64,000 nt of DNA from Chitinophaga pinensis (GTDB taxonomy: Bacteria; Bacteroidota; Bacteroidia; Chitinophagales; CAIOSU01): positions 229,247 through 293,246 of the forward strand of contig CAMDKI010000004.1 in NCBI GenBank assembly GCA_945901065.1. The letters are read 5' to 3'. Positions 1 through 7,503 of the stretch are shown here, one piece after another. Both the position numbers and the translations under genes were made by a program. The notes beneath the pieces are model-generated. The model did no database searches. It saw only the letters and a list, made by a program, of their open reading frames with translations, and was not told the DNA's origin. The number at the start of each line of letters is the position of its first letter. The first letter of the stretch is position 1.

Positions 1-37
1 CTTTTTCCCTCCTTAGAGAACACAATACGCATTATAG

Positions 38-123
38 GCCCTGGTGGTGGAATCGGTAGACACGCAGGACTTAAAATCCTGTGAGCAGCAATGTTCGTGC
101 GGGTTCAAGTCCCGCCCGGGGTA
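38..123 (+). tRNA. tRNA-Leu (anticodon UAA)
   Basis: The acceptor 5' strand is 38-44 and the 3' strand 116-122, with G-U pairs at the end and inside. The discriminator A is at 123 and is followed by CTA, so CCA is not fully encoded. The anticodon stem is CAGGA/TCCTG around a loop with TAA as anticodon, which reads UUA codons. The variable arm is long, as expected for a class II Leu tRNA. The T arm is GCGGG / TTCAAGT / CCCGC. The 3' part (from 85) is copied twice downstream, but only this copy has D and anticodon arms. Confidence 0.93.
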
Positions 124-137
124 CTAAGTAAAAAGAT

Positions 138-162
138 AAGCTGCCTCTTGGCGGCTTTTTTT
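138..162 (+). terminator. Intrinsic terminator of tRNA-Leu
   Basis: The stem AAGCTGCC/GGCGGCTT (one G-U pair) has a four-base loop and is followed by a run of T. It lies 14 bases after the tRNA. The same hairpin is duplicated at 488-512. Confidence 0.75.
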
Positions 163-180
163 ATGCCTGAAATAGTCGAT

Positions 181-414
181 ATGTTTTACGTGTACGCCAT
201 CTCCAGTATCGAAAGAAATTATATCTATGTGGGCCTTACCCACGATTTAGAAGCTAGAATAGAACGCCATAATAACGGCTACGAAAAAACCACAAGTCCA
301 TACAGTCCATTCAAATTGATTTATTTCGAGGAGGTTGAGGATAGGCAGGTTGCAAGAGCACGTGAGAAATACTTGAAGTCTGGCGTAGGTAAGGAGTTTC
401 TAAAATCATTGTAG
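181..414 (+). CDS. Small GIY-YIG family nuclease next to a tRNA
   Basis: This encodes about 77 residues and is a stand-alone GIY-YIG domain protein of the UvrC N-terminal/YhbQ-like kind. The family cuts DNA through a conserved Tyr/Arg/Glu site. Visible motifs are YVYAI (the GIY position), YIYVGLT (the YIG position, here YVG), an Arg in the following helix (DLEARIERH) and the C-terminal REKYLKSG box with its Glu. The ATG at 181 is chosen because the family starts just before the first beta strand; the in-frame ATG at 163 is possible. The frame also runs back to 91, but that part lies inside the tRNA and is not plausible protein. The stop codon (412-414) directly abuts the next copy of the tRNA 3' block at 415, so the gene sits exactly between two tRNA-derived repeats. 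This suggests an inserted or tandemly duplicated mobile unit; its activity is inferred only from the family. Confidence 0.8.
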   Translation: MFYVYAISSIERNYIYVGLTHDLEARIERHNNGYEKTTSPYSPFKLIYFEEVEDRQVARAREKYLKSGVGKEFLKSL

Positions 415-433
415 GCAGTAATGTTCGTGCGGG

Positions 434-453
434 CCTGCCTGCCGGCAGGCAGG
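434..453. repeat. 20-base perfect palindrome inserted in the T arm of copy 2
   Basis: The sequence CCTGCCTGCCGGCAGGCAGG is its own reverse complement. It splits the copied T arm exactly between the 5' stem strand GCGGG and the loop TTCAAGT. A related 20-base insert lies at the same place in copy 3 (608-627). The true tRNA has no insert. Confidence 0.9.
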
Positions 454-487
454 TTCAAGTCCCGCCCGGGGTACTAAATAAAAAGAT

Positions 488-512
488 AAGCTGCCTTTTG
501 GCGGCTTTTTTT
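488..512 (+). terminator. Duplicated tRNA-Leu terminator
   Basis: The hairpin and T-run are the same as at 138-162, with one base changed in the loop. It is part of repeat copy 2 and could stop transcripts running through the GIY-YIG gene. Confidence 0.6.
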
Positions 513-515
513 ATG

Positions 516-588
516 CCCCAAAAGATTGGCTTTACCTTATTTATTGAGGCGACATTTTAAGCTACACTGGCAATTTAAATTCTTGTAG
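516..588 (+). pseudogene. Possible eroded 3' end of a second GIY-YIG unit
   Basis: The bases just before copy 3 (AAATTCTTGTAG) resemble the last codons of the GIY-YIG gene (AAATCATTGTAG). Read in that frame the end is QFKFL-stop, against EFLKSL-stop in the intact gene. As with the intact gene, the stop directly abuts the next tRNA-derived block. Only this short end matches, so the call is tentative. Confidence 0.3.
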
Positions 589-650
589 GCAGTAATGTCG
601 GTGCGGGCTCGCCTGCCGGCAGGCACTTTCAAGTCCCGTCCGGGGTACTA
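589..650 (+). repeat. Duplicated tRNA-Leu 3' end (copy 3, truncated)
   Basis: This matches 85-126 plus a 20-base insert, with a few substitutions (ATGTCGGTG for ATGTTCGTG, CCCGTCC for CCCGCCC). The copy ends at GTACTA and lacks the terminator. The insert at 608-627 has the palindromic core GCCTGCCGGCAGGC (611-624) and sits at the same T-arm position as in copy 2. Confidence 0.85.
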
Positions 651-865
651 TGCGGGGCGTAAGTTTCCCACTTTTTTTTTAGTCCCTTTTTCAATCTGGT
701 TTTTATTCGGCACATCGCTATTTTATTGTCATTGTGCAGCCTTTAAAGTTGGTGCTTAGTTTGGCCGTTTCGGTTAATGTTAATTACTCAAGTTTTATCC
801 TACCCGCCAATATCCTTAAATTAGCATCAGCTGCAATGATACATTTCGGCTAAACATTATGCTAT
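651..865. other. Intergenic region with no recognised feature
   Basis: I see no convincing reading frame, hairpin terminator or complete TTG/TAnnTTTG promoter here. It presumably holds the promoter of the arginine deiminase gene at 866. Confidence 0.4.
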
Positions 866-2599
866 ATGACGAATGGATTAGGAGTAACCTCGGAAGTAAA
901 AACCTTGAAAAAGGTATTGATACATAGCCCCGATGGCGGTATTGGTAAAGTATTGCCATCAAAAGCACAAGAGTGGTTGTACGAAGATATTGTTGACCTT
1001 GCCAAGATGCAGGAGGAATACGACGTTTTTAAAAAACTACTGCTCTGCTATTTGGATGTACCCAGTTTGGTAGCGTGGTTTACAAAGGAATACCAGAACC
1101 AAATGCCCCAAACCGATAGTATTGAATGGCACACCACCAAGCGCGGTAGTTGGAAAAGACCCGATCATGAGGAGTTTATAAACTCAAGCAAGGTGGTAGA
1201 AGTTCAAAGGGTTATTTCGGATATGCTGATGGACGATAACCTAAGGCACGAGATGGTAGCCGCCATTTGCGCATTAGAGAACTGCTCTTATACTGTTCAA
1301 CAGATATTACTGAATACCACCAACGACCAAAACGGAAAGATTTGGAGGGGCAGCTACGATAAAGCTTACTATTGTCGCCAATTGGCTAAAACATTGTTGT
1401 CGGGTCAGTTGAAGTATTACAAGCCCGATATTGAAAAGGCCTTGGTTGAGCAGGTTTTTCCGCCAGTGCCCAATTTCGTGTTTACCCGCGACATTAGTAT
1501 CATGATAGGGCAGTATGTGCTATTGAGTAAGGCTGCAGAAACGTCGCGCTCAAGGGAGTCGATATTGACCAAATATGTAATGCTCAATTACTTTTTTAAG
1601 GATAGGCCCGACCGTATTGTTGAAATAAACAACGACATGGAATACTTGCTCGGCGATGAGCATGAGCGCGAAAACGCCCGAATAACCATTGAGGGTGGCG
1701 ATGTAATGATGGTGGCCAAAGACCACTTGCTGGTTGGCTGCAGCGAGCGCACTTCTGTAAATGCTATCGATAAAATCATTAAGCACCTGTTTAGGCTTAG
1801 GGATGATGATGGCAATAAAGTATTGAACAAGATTTCGGTGGTAGTGATACCCAAGAAACGCACCATGATGCACATTGATACCATAGTAACCATGGTTGAT
1901 AAGCGCACTTGGGTGCTTTACGGCCCGCTATCAAAACTAAAAAGCCTTAACTGGACGGCCAATTATCGCAAAAACCTGCACCGGGCAACCGATGTAAAAG
2001 AAAGTGAAGCAGATAGCATTAAGATAGTGCGCTACAATAACCAAATAATTACCGACGATGATGGTATACAACGGTACCATGAAGACGATAAAAGCTTTGA
2101 TTCGTTTGAAGACCTGTTTACGGATATCGGCATAAACGATTTTGGTGTTGAAGAGGACGATATGCGCTTTGTATATTGCGGTAATCCAGATGTAACCACC
2201 GAAGTAAATAACTCGGAAGAATGGGAAGATATCTCCACCAGCAAAATGGATGGATACCCATTTAATGATCGGGAACAATGGACGGATGCCTGCAACGTAT
2301 TGGCAATAAAAGAAGGCCTAATAATAGGCTACGACAGAAACCATGAAACCTGCAGGGCTTTTCAGCGAGTGGGATTTAAGATTGTAGAAACTGTAAAGTT
2401 ACTGGATAGGTTGCAAAATGAGGTGTGGTCAGGCCTTGGTGCCAATGAGCCAGCAGAGCAGCTTGCAAAGCGTGTTGAAACCCTGCGAGATGAACTGGTG
2501 CAACAAGATACCTTATTCCTCATTCCTTCGGGTGAGTTGTCTAGGGCTAGGGGCGGCTCACATTGTATGTCGATGCCATTGTTAAGAGAGCAAATGTAA
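866..2599 (+). CDS. Arginine deiminase-like protein (long form)
   Basis: This 577-residue protein belongs to the guanidino-group-modifying superfamily and probably hydrolyses L-arginine to citrulline and ammonia in the cytosol. It carries the arginine deiminase landmarks: N-terminal LIHSPDGGIGKVLP, FTRD near residue 206, EGGD near 276, the catalytic His in HIDT (about 336), and the catalytic Cys at about 567 in GGSHCMSMPL near the C-terminus. It is clearly longer than classical ArcA (about 410 residues). The extra length is an insertion between the N-terminal strand and FTRD (about 40-200) and an acidic insertion around 370-450. It starts with ATG at 866 and ends four bases before a citrulline hydrolase gene, so the two are probably co-transcribed. 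The substrate is inferred from the motifs and the neighbour; an agmatine-type or other guanidine substrate is less likely. Confidence 0.8.
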   Translation: MTNGLGVTSEVKTLKKVLIHSPDGGIGKVLPSKAQEWLYEDIVDLAKMQEEYDVFKKLLLCYLDVPSLVAWFTKEYQNQMPQTDSIEWHTTKRGSWKRPDHEEFINSSKVVEVQRVISDMLMDDNLRHEMVAAICALENCSYTVQQILLNTTNDQNGKIWRGSYDKAYYCRQLAKTLLSGQLKYYKPDIEKALVEQVFPPVPNFVFTRDISIMIGQYVLLSKAAETSRSRESILTKYVMLNYFFKDRPDRIVEINNDMEYLLGDEHERENARITIEGGDVMMVAKDHLLVGCSERTSVNAIDKIIKHLFRLRDDDGNKVLNKISVVVIPKKRTMMHIDTIVTMVDKRTWVLYGPLSKLKSLNWTANYRKNLHRATDVKESEADSIKIVRYNNQIITDDDGIQRYHEDDKSFDSFEDLFTDIGINDFGVEEDDMRFVYCGNPDVTTEVNNSEEWEDISTSKMDGYPFNDREQWTDACNVLAIKEGLIIGYDRNHETCRAFQRVGFKIVETVKLLDRLQNEVWSGLGANEPAEQLAKRVETLRDELVQQDTLFLIPSGELSRARGGSHCMSMPLLREQM

Positions 2600-2603
2600 C
2601 GCT

Positions 2604-3548
2604 ATGCAATCAACCAATCACGTATTTATGGTGCGGCCAAAACGATTTGGCTACAACCCACAAACCGCCCAAGATAATACCTTCCAAAGTATACCAGGCG
2701 AGCAAACCCAGGAAGAAATTGCCATAAAGGCATTGGCCGAGTTTGATGCCATGGTAACGGAAATGCGCAACAAGGGCATTGATGTAACCGTATTTGAAGA
2801 AAACTTGGATACGCCTGGCATTACACCTGATGTAGTGTTCCCGAACAATTGGATATCTACACATAGCAACGGCACTGTAATATTATACCCCATGCGTTGG
2901 GAAAACCGCCAATGGGAGCGGAGAGCGGATGTGGTAGCTAAGCTTAAAAGCACCTATCAAGTAGCACAATTGTTGGATTTGAGCCCAAACGAAAAGCAAG
3001 GTAAATATCTGGAAGGTACTGGCAGCATGATTATCGACCATGTAAATGGTATCATCTACGCCGCCTTATCAGAGCGTACCCAAGAAGCACTAACGAACGA
3101 GGTGGGCAAACAACTTGGCTATCAAGTAGTAACCTTTAGCCCCAACCGATATACCAGCGCTGCGGGCGTGGAGGCGGCCATATATCACACCAACGTAATG
3201 ATGTGTATTGCTACCAATTTGGTGGTAATTTGCACTGATGCTATTGTACCAGAAGATACGGAGCGAGTTGTTAAATCACTAACGCAATCGGGCAAGGAGA
3301 TAGTGGAAATTAGCCTAAATCAAATGCTGGAAAGTTTTTGTGGCAATATGCTCGAAGTGCAGGGCCCAACTGGTTTGCCATACTTACTTATGTCGACCAC
3401 TTCATACGGGGCATTGACAGCCAAACAGCTAGAAGTTATAAAGCGGCACAATCAAATCTTATATTTTGCTATACCTACTATAGAAAAGTATGGTGGCGGC
3501 AGTGTTAGGTGTATGGTTGCTGAGAATTTCTTGCCGCAAGCTCATTAA
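2604..3548 (+). CDS. ctlX: CtlX-type citrulline hydrolase (amidinotransferase fold)
   Basis: This 314-residue protein resembles the CtlX/FN0238 family, known for hydrolysing L-citrulline to ornithine, CO2 and ammonia. Conserved points are MVRP at the N-terminus, PDVVFPNNW around 75-83 followed by His87, the EGTGS stretch at 137-141, His195 in YHTNVMM, and the probable nucleophile Cys303 in VRCMVAEN at the C-terminus. It follows the deiminase gene by four bases, so arginine could be taken to ornithine in two hydrolytic steps without carbamoyl phosphate. The ATG at 2604 gives the usual family length. Related proteins have been annotated simply as amidinotransferase; the citrulline activity is by family and context. 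Confidence 0.8.
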   Translation: MQSTNHVFMVRPKRFGYNPQTAQDNTFQSIPGEQTQEEIAIKALAEFDAMVTEMRNKGIDVTVFEENLDTPGITPDVVFPNNWISTHSNGTVILYPMRWENRQWERRADVVAKLKSTYQVAQLLDLSPNEKQGKYLEGTGSMIIDHVNGIIYAALSERTQEALTNEVGKQLGYQVVTFSPNRYTSAAGVEAAIYHTNVMMCIATNLVVICTDAIVPEDTERVVKSLTQSGKEIVEISLNQMLESFCGNMLEVQGPTGLPYLLMSTTSYGALTAKQLEVIKRHNQILYFAIPTIEKYGGGSVRCMVAENFLPQAH

Positions 3549-3549
3549 G

Positions 3550-4590
3550 TTATCGTTGGCGTTTGATAACAATCTCAACCCGCCTATTAATGGCGCGCCC
3601 ATTCTCAGTATTGTTTGGAGCAATTGGCTTTGATGGGCCAGCGCCTTCAACGGATATCAAGTTGGGGTCAATTCCATTGATAGTAAAATACGCCTTAACC
3701 GATACGGCCCGATTGAGCGACAAGGTTAGGTTGTTTTCGTGGCTCCCGATGCTATCTGTATGCCCTATTATGGTCAGCGAGAAATTATTTGATTTTAGCA
3801 ATGGTAATAAGATGTTATCCAAAACCGGATAAGCGGCTGGCAATAAAATAGCTTCGTTTGTATTAAAATTAATGCCAGCCAAAGTGATGGTGTCAGAAAT
3901 TATTGGTGGGCTGGCAAGCTTAAACAGTGGTGTTAGGCTAATGCTATCCAAGTATACATAACACCTTATTTCATTGCCTTTCGGTTTGCGGAGTTTGACG
4001 AAATTATCCGCCTCTAAATAATTCCCGATAACCAGTAATTGTTCTCCACCAACTGCCTTAATGGTATCAACAATATGAATCCACTTGCCTGGCAATAGAG
4101 GTTCAGGCATATCAAGCACCTTTATCTCTTTAGGTGGGGTATAATGTGCATGAATCTCAGCCGCCAACCGAACCGACATTTGCTTAATACTGCTCGGCGA
4201 ATTGGGCCCTAGGCTAATGAACATGCTTAGCTGGTATAGGCTGTCCTTTTCAAGAGGTTGCAAGAGCCGGGTTTGCATACGTTCTACCCAATAACCATTC
4301 TGTTTACTGGGCAAATCCAAAACCAAGCCAGCGAAAGCTTTGCCAGAGAGCAATTCGCATACACCGGTGAGGTTATGGCTCGGCGAAATTATTTCGCAGC
4401 TATCCAGGTATAGGTCGGGCGTACCTGTGGTTTGCCAAGGCTTAGGTATGCTGGGTTTAGTGTAGGTAGTTTGGCATTTAGCGCCTTGTTCAAAATCACC
4501 GTTCGGCACCAGGTTTTGAGCATAGCCACAGCCAGGGCGGCACAAATACAATACCCAAGCCAATAAGAATATATACCGAAAGTAGAACAT
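3550..4590 (-). CDS. OmpA-family outer-membrane protein
   Basis: This 346-residue protein has a signal peptide (hydrophobic core IFLLAWVLYL, cleavage near GYA-Q). The middle begins LVPNGDFEQ, a beta-sandwich type region common in Bacteroidota surface proteins. The C-terminal third (about 235-345) is an OmpA-like peptidoglycan-binding domain, with the typical INFNTNEA start, IIGHTDSIG, LSLNRAVSVKAYF and NGRAINRRVEI motifs. It probably anchors the outer membrane to peptidoglycan. It is convergent with the ctlX gene, with two bases between the stops. The natural ligand of the N-terminal part is unknown. Confidence 0.85.
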   Translation of the reverse strand: MFYFRYIFLLAWVLYLCRPGCGYAQNLVPNGDFEQGAKCQTTYTKPSIPKPWQTTGTPDLYLDSCEIISPSHNLTGVCELLSGKAFAGLVLDLPSKQNGYWVERMQTRLLQPLEKDSLYQLSMFISLGPNSPSSIKQMSVRLAAEIHAHYTPPKEIKVLDMPEPLLPGKWIHIVDTIKAVGGEQLLVIGNYLEADNFVKLRKPKGNEIRCYVYLDSISLTPLFKLASPPIISDTITLAGINFNTNEAILLPAAYPVLDNILLPLLKSNNFSLTIIGHTDSIGSHENNLTLSLNRAVSVKAYFTINGIDPNLISVEGAGPSKPIAPNNTENGRAINRRVEIVIKRQR

Positions 4591-4634
4591 CAGCGTTTAT
4601 AACGGCAGGTAAAGTAGTAAAGTATGTGCATGGA

Positions 4635-5636
4635 TTATCCAACCATTAAATTGCAACCCCTTGTTTCGTTAATATCCATGCGCCCCAGAACTTTAAATCT
4701 TCGGCCATCTGCATGAATGGTAGTTAAATCAGATGTTGCGATAAAGGCGCACGAGTGAATATTGCCTAAATCAATCACATTTAATCCACCAGATGATGGT
4801 GTAGCATAAGTATCGAGTGGGTCATAGGCATCTCGTGCCAGCGCACGCATCCAAGTAGGTGGGGCAAACCATTCGCTGCCATCGGTATAGGCTTGCGACA
4901 ATAACTCCGTCATGCCATACTCCGAGTAAATATGTGGTAACTGGAAAGCAGACTTCAATATGTCATGTAATTCTTCTCTCAGCAGCTCCCTGCGGCGGCC
5001 TTTCATGCCACCAGTTTCCATCACCTTAATATGCCCTAAAGACAGGGCAAACTCCTCTGCCATATCGAGCAAGGCGAATGAAACACCCAACAAAAGGGTA
5101 GGAGTACCTGCATTTAATAGCCTCTTTATAGCTGTAATCAACTCCGCCAAATTGTTTAAATAGAACCCATTGTCAGGATGATTTGACTCTTTCATAAGTC
5201 CTTGTGCCATATATACTAATGAGCTATTACCTCTTTCAAGGTAAGAAGGTAGTAAAGCAAGTATGCAGTGGTCTTTTACGGGGCCAAATGCACGTTTAAA
5301 TCCCTCAACGTATATCTTATGGTATAGCCCGGCATCCAACACAACGTGCTGAGATGGTATTTGGCCTGTGGTGCGGCTACTTTCAAAAACAATTTCAGGG
5401 GTGGCATGTCCTGTAACTACGATATGAGATTTGAACAACTCAATGGGTAAAAAGGGAATTTGGTGCAGCCGCTCAACTTTTTCAATGTCTACGTTCTGAA
5501 GTTGCAAGTACTCCCTGTAAACCTCATTATTGGTTGCTTGGTACCGGAATACCTTAATTGCCAATGCTTCAAAGTCTGCATCTTGCAACGAAAATAGGCG
5601 CTCTGGCCACTGTTTTAGCTCTTCTACCGAAAACAC
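4635..5636 (-). CDS. LuxE-like acyl-protein synthetase / adenylate-forming enzyme
   Basis: This 333-residue protein resembles LuxE acyl-protein synthetase and the phenylacetate-CoA ligase group, which activate carboxylic acids with ATP. Visible signs are the N-terminal helical part with IPFLPIELFKSH, the FESSRTTGQIPSQH phosphate-binding-like loop, and the C-terminal SEYGMTELLSQAY motif. The start is GTG at 5636: an in-frame stop lies 10 bases upstream and no ATG fits. No luxC, luxD or luciferase genes are nearby, so bioluminescence is not implied. In Bacteroidota such stand-alone genes are usually of unknown role, and the acyl substrate cannot be told from this sequence. Confidence 0.75.
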   Translation of the reverse strand: MFSVEELKQWPERLFSLQDADFEALAIKVFRYQATNNEVYREYLQLQNVDIEKVERLHQIPFLPIELFKSHIVVTGHATPEIVFESSRTTGQIPSQHVVLDAGLYHKIYVEGFKRAFGPVKDHCILALLPSYLERGNSSLVYMAQGLMKESNHPDNGFYLNNLAELITAIKRLLNAGTPTLLLGVSFALLDMAEEFALSLGHIKVMETGGMKGRRRELLREELHDILKSAFQLPHIYSEYGMTELLSQAYTDGSEWFAPPTWMRALARDAYDPLDTYATPSSGGLNVIDLGNIHSCAFIATSDLTTIHADGRRFKVLGRMDINETRGCNLMVG

Positions 5637-5756
5637 ACAGTAATGTTAGCAATATTCTTGGTAATATTGTAGTTATAGGTTCATGTACCGATATGCCTAT
5701 GTACCAATTTACCAATGGCAATGAGTAAATTCAGTATTCAAGTTCAGGTTTTAAGA

Positions 5757-6290
5757 ATGCATTTAATGCACCGCACTTGGTGTGTGGCTTGTTTAATTTT
5801 TGGCTTAGTGTTTCTACTTTCTACGCAAAGCTGTGTAGAACCGCCCCGCTACCCCAACGAGCCAGCTATTGAATTGGTTTCAGTTTCTGATGATACCATT
5901 AGGCAATTGCAGGACAGTTTGTATATCGAGTTTAAATTTACTGATGGCGATGGCGATTTGGGCTTCGAGGATTTTAACACCGATGATTGTGAGCTTTGCG
6001 ACAGTAGTTGTTACGTGCATCCAACTTTCTCGTTGTTTGTGTTAGATAGCCGGTTCAATATTGTTAGTGGCGATACAGTTCGTTGTTTGAAGCCATTCAA
6101 TGTGCCATTTGTACCTGCTAAAGGTGCTACCGAGGCTATCTCAGGCAGTATTACCGTTTTACTTACCAATGAATTTTGCCTACCAGGTAAAGTAACTGAT
6201 ACCGTTAATTACAGCATAGTTATTAAAGACCGTGCTGGTAACTTCAGCAACAAGATAGAGACAGGCAATATTATATTGCTTTGTAACTAA
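5757..6290 (+). CDS. Lipoprotein of unknown function
   Basis: This is a predicted lipoprotein with a hydrophobic stretch ending in the lipobox LSTQSC. The mature part is about 150 residues, acidic near the start (FTDGDGDLGF) and with four close cysteines in CELCDSSC. Such short lipoproteins with a DGDGDLG motif are common and unassigned in Bacteroidota. The frame is open back to an ATG at 5715; the ATG at 5757 (or 5766) gives a more normal signal peptide. No function is assigned. Confidence 0.7.
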   Translation: MHLMHRTWCVACLIFGLVFLLSTQSCVEPPRYPNEPAIELVSVSDDTIRQLQDSLYIEFKFTDGDGDLGFEDFNTDDCELCDSSCYVHPTFSLFVLDSRFNIVSGDTVRCLKPFNVPFVPAKGATEAISGSITVLLTNEFCLPGKVTDTVNYSIVIKDRAGNFSNKIETGNIILLCN

Positions 6291-6359
6291 TTACTCCCTC
6301 CACTTCTCGCCAAATTTGAACTTGTTTTGCTGTGCTTGAGTTGTATAATTTGCATTTTT

Positions 6360-6373
6360 ATACCAAATGGTAT
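6360..6373. promoter_or_regulatory. Palindromic operator before the TetR gene
   Basis: ATACC-AAAT-GGTAT is an inverted repeat 12 bases before the TetR start codon. A near-identical site (ATACC-AATC-GGTAT) lies at 7000-7013 before the thioesterase gene. Two matching sites flanking one TetR gene suggest autoregulation plus control of the neighbour. Confidence 0.6.
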
Positions 6374-6385
6374 AATTTTACACCA

Positions 6386-6982
6386 ATGAGCACAAAAGCC
6401 GAACGTACTAAAGCTTTCATTATTGAAAAGACCTCATCGGTTTTTAACCAAAAAGGTGTGGTGGGTACGTCGTTGTCGGATATTACCGAAGCAACTGGCC
6501 TTACGAAAGGCGCTATATACGGCAACTTTGCCGATAAGGAAGAAGTTGCATTGGCAGCTTTTGAGTATAATGTAGATAAAGTATTTTCTGGATTAGCTGA
6601 AGCAATGAGCCATTCGGTTACATCGGTGGACAAGCTCAAAGCGGTTACTGGCTTTTACCGTACCTATTTTGCAGCGGAGAAATATAAATATGGCTGCCCA
6701 ATGGCTAACACTGCAACTGAATGCGACGACACCCATCCGGCGTTGCAAGCTAAAGTAAAGGGCCGTTATTTTAAATGGCGAAAGGGTATTGAGATAATTC
6801 TAAATGAGGGCATTGCCAACGGAGAGTTTAAACATGACGTGGATGTGAAAGCATTTGCGAATTTGATGATAGTGACTATTCAAGGTGCTATTGTTGTTTC
6901 AAAGGCAACAGCAGATGAAAGTTTTGTAGCAGCTCCTATGGATTTTTTGGATTCTGTTATTGAATCGTACAGATTGAAATAA
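6386..6982 (+). CDS. TetR/AcrR-family transcriptional regulator
   Basis: This protein of about 198 residues has an N-terminal TetR helix-turn-helix, with GVVGTSLSDITEATGLTKGAIYGNF followed by DKEEVALAAFE in the expected order. The C-terminal ligand-binding domain has the cysteine-containing GCPMANTATE stretch seen in a common TetR subgroup. The ATG at 6386 is preferred over 6332 because family members start a few residues before the first helix and because the 6360-6373 operator would otherwise be inside the gene. The ligand is unknown. A fatty-acyl compound is a guess from the thioesterase next door. Confidence 0.85.
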   Translation: MSTKAERTKAFIIEKTSSVFNQKGVVGTSLSDITEATGLTKGAIYGNFADKEEVALAAFEYNVDKVFSGLAEAMSHSVTSVDKLKAVTGFYRTYFAAEKYKYGCPMANTATECDDTHPALQAKVKGRYFKWRKGIEIILNEGIANGEFKHDVDVKAFANLMIVTIQGAIVVSKATADESFVAAPMDFLDSVIESYRLK

Positions 6983-6999
6983 TTTTTTTACCTAAAAAT

Positions 7000-7013
7000 A
7001 TACCAATCGGTAT
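7000..7013. promoter_or_regulatory. Second TetR-type operator, before the thioesterase gene
   Basis: ATACC-AATC-GGTAT is a perfect 5+5 inverted repeat, 14 bases before the start at 7028. It shares the half-sites and spacing of 6360-6373. Confidence 0.6.
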
Positions 7014-7027
7014 TTAATTAAGTTGTT

Positions 7028-7501
7028 ATGGAGTTGAAATCATTCTACACAGTAAGGTTCAGCGATTGCGATCCATTTCAGCATTTGAACAATGCCCGCT
7101 ATTTAGATTATATGATTAATGCCCGCGAAGACCATTTGAAAGAGTTTCATGGTTTGGATTTGGCTGAATTTGCCAAACAGGGTATTGGTTGGGTGGTAAG
7201 TAGCCACGAAATACAATACATAAAACCAGCAAGATACAACGAGGGTATCTGTATCCATTCAAGACTATTAGAGGCCAGCGAAAATCATTTACTGGTTGAA
7301 GTGCGTATGATGGACATGAAGGAAAGCCACAATAAAGCGGTGTTATGGACCAGGTTTTCGCCTGTGAGTATTGTAACAGGAAAACGCATACCCCACCCAG
7401 ATGAATTTTATGCTTTCACGCAAAAAGTATTGCAGCCAGTTACCGAAGGAACCATCAAGGAGCGGGTTGCCAATATTATTCTTGCCCAAAAAGCGGCATA
7501 A
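7028..7501 (+). CDS. Acyl-CoA thioesterase (4HBT hotdog fold)
   Basis: This 157-residue hotdog-fold protein has the 4-hydroxybenzoyl-CoA-thioesterase-type motif VRFSDCDPFQHLNNARYLDY at residues 9-28, with the catalytic Asp in SDCDPFQHLN. It would hydrolyse acyl-CoA to free acid and CoA in the cytosol. It lies 45 bases after the TetR gene in the same direction, with a copy of the TetR operator in the gap, so it is probably a regulon member. The substrate chain length cannot be read from the sequence. Confidence 0.85.
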   Translation: MELKSFYTVRFSDCDPFQHLNNARYLDYMINAREDHLKEFHGLDLAEFAKQGIGWVVSSHEIQYIKPARYNEGICIHSRLLEASENHLLVEVRMMDMKESHNKAVLWTRFSPVSIVTGKRIPHPDEFYAFTQKVLQPVTEGTIKERVANIILAQKAA

Positions 7502-7503
7502 TA

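Larger units (their letters stand above)
415..515 (+). repeat. Duplicated tRNA-Leu 3' end plus terminator (copy 2)
   Basis: Apart from a 20-base insert this block matches 85-165 almost base for base: variable arm, T arm, acceptor 3' strand, CTA, the spacer and the terminator hairpin. The lengths agree exactly (81 bases, and 81+20). It lacks the D and anticodon arms, so it cannot be a working tRNA. It begins one base after the stop of the GIY-YIG gene. Confidence 0.9.

Noticed and set aside
91-180. N-terminal extension of the GIY-YIG frame
   Set aside because: It runs through the tRNA T arm, acceptor and terminator. The protein family starts at 181.
415-650. Additional functional tRNA genes
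   Set aside because: Both copies lack D and anticodon arms and have a 20-base insert in the T arm.
4635-5636. Luminescence operon
   Set aside because: Only the LuxE-like gene is present; no luciferase or reductase genes.
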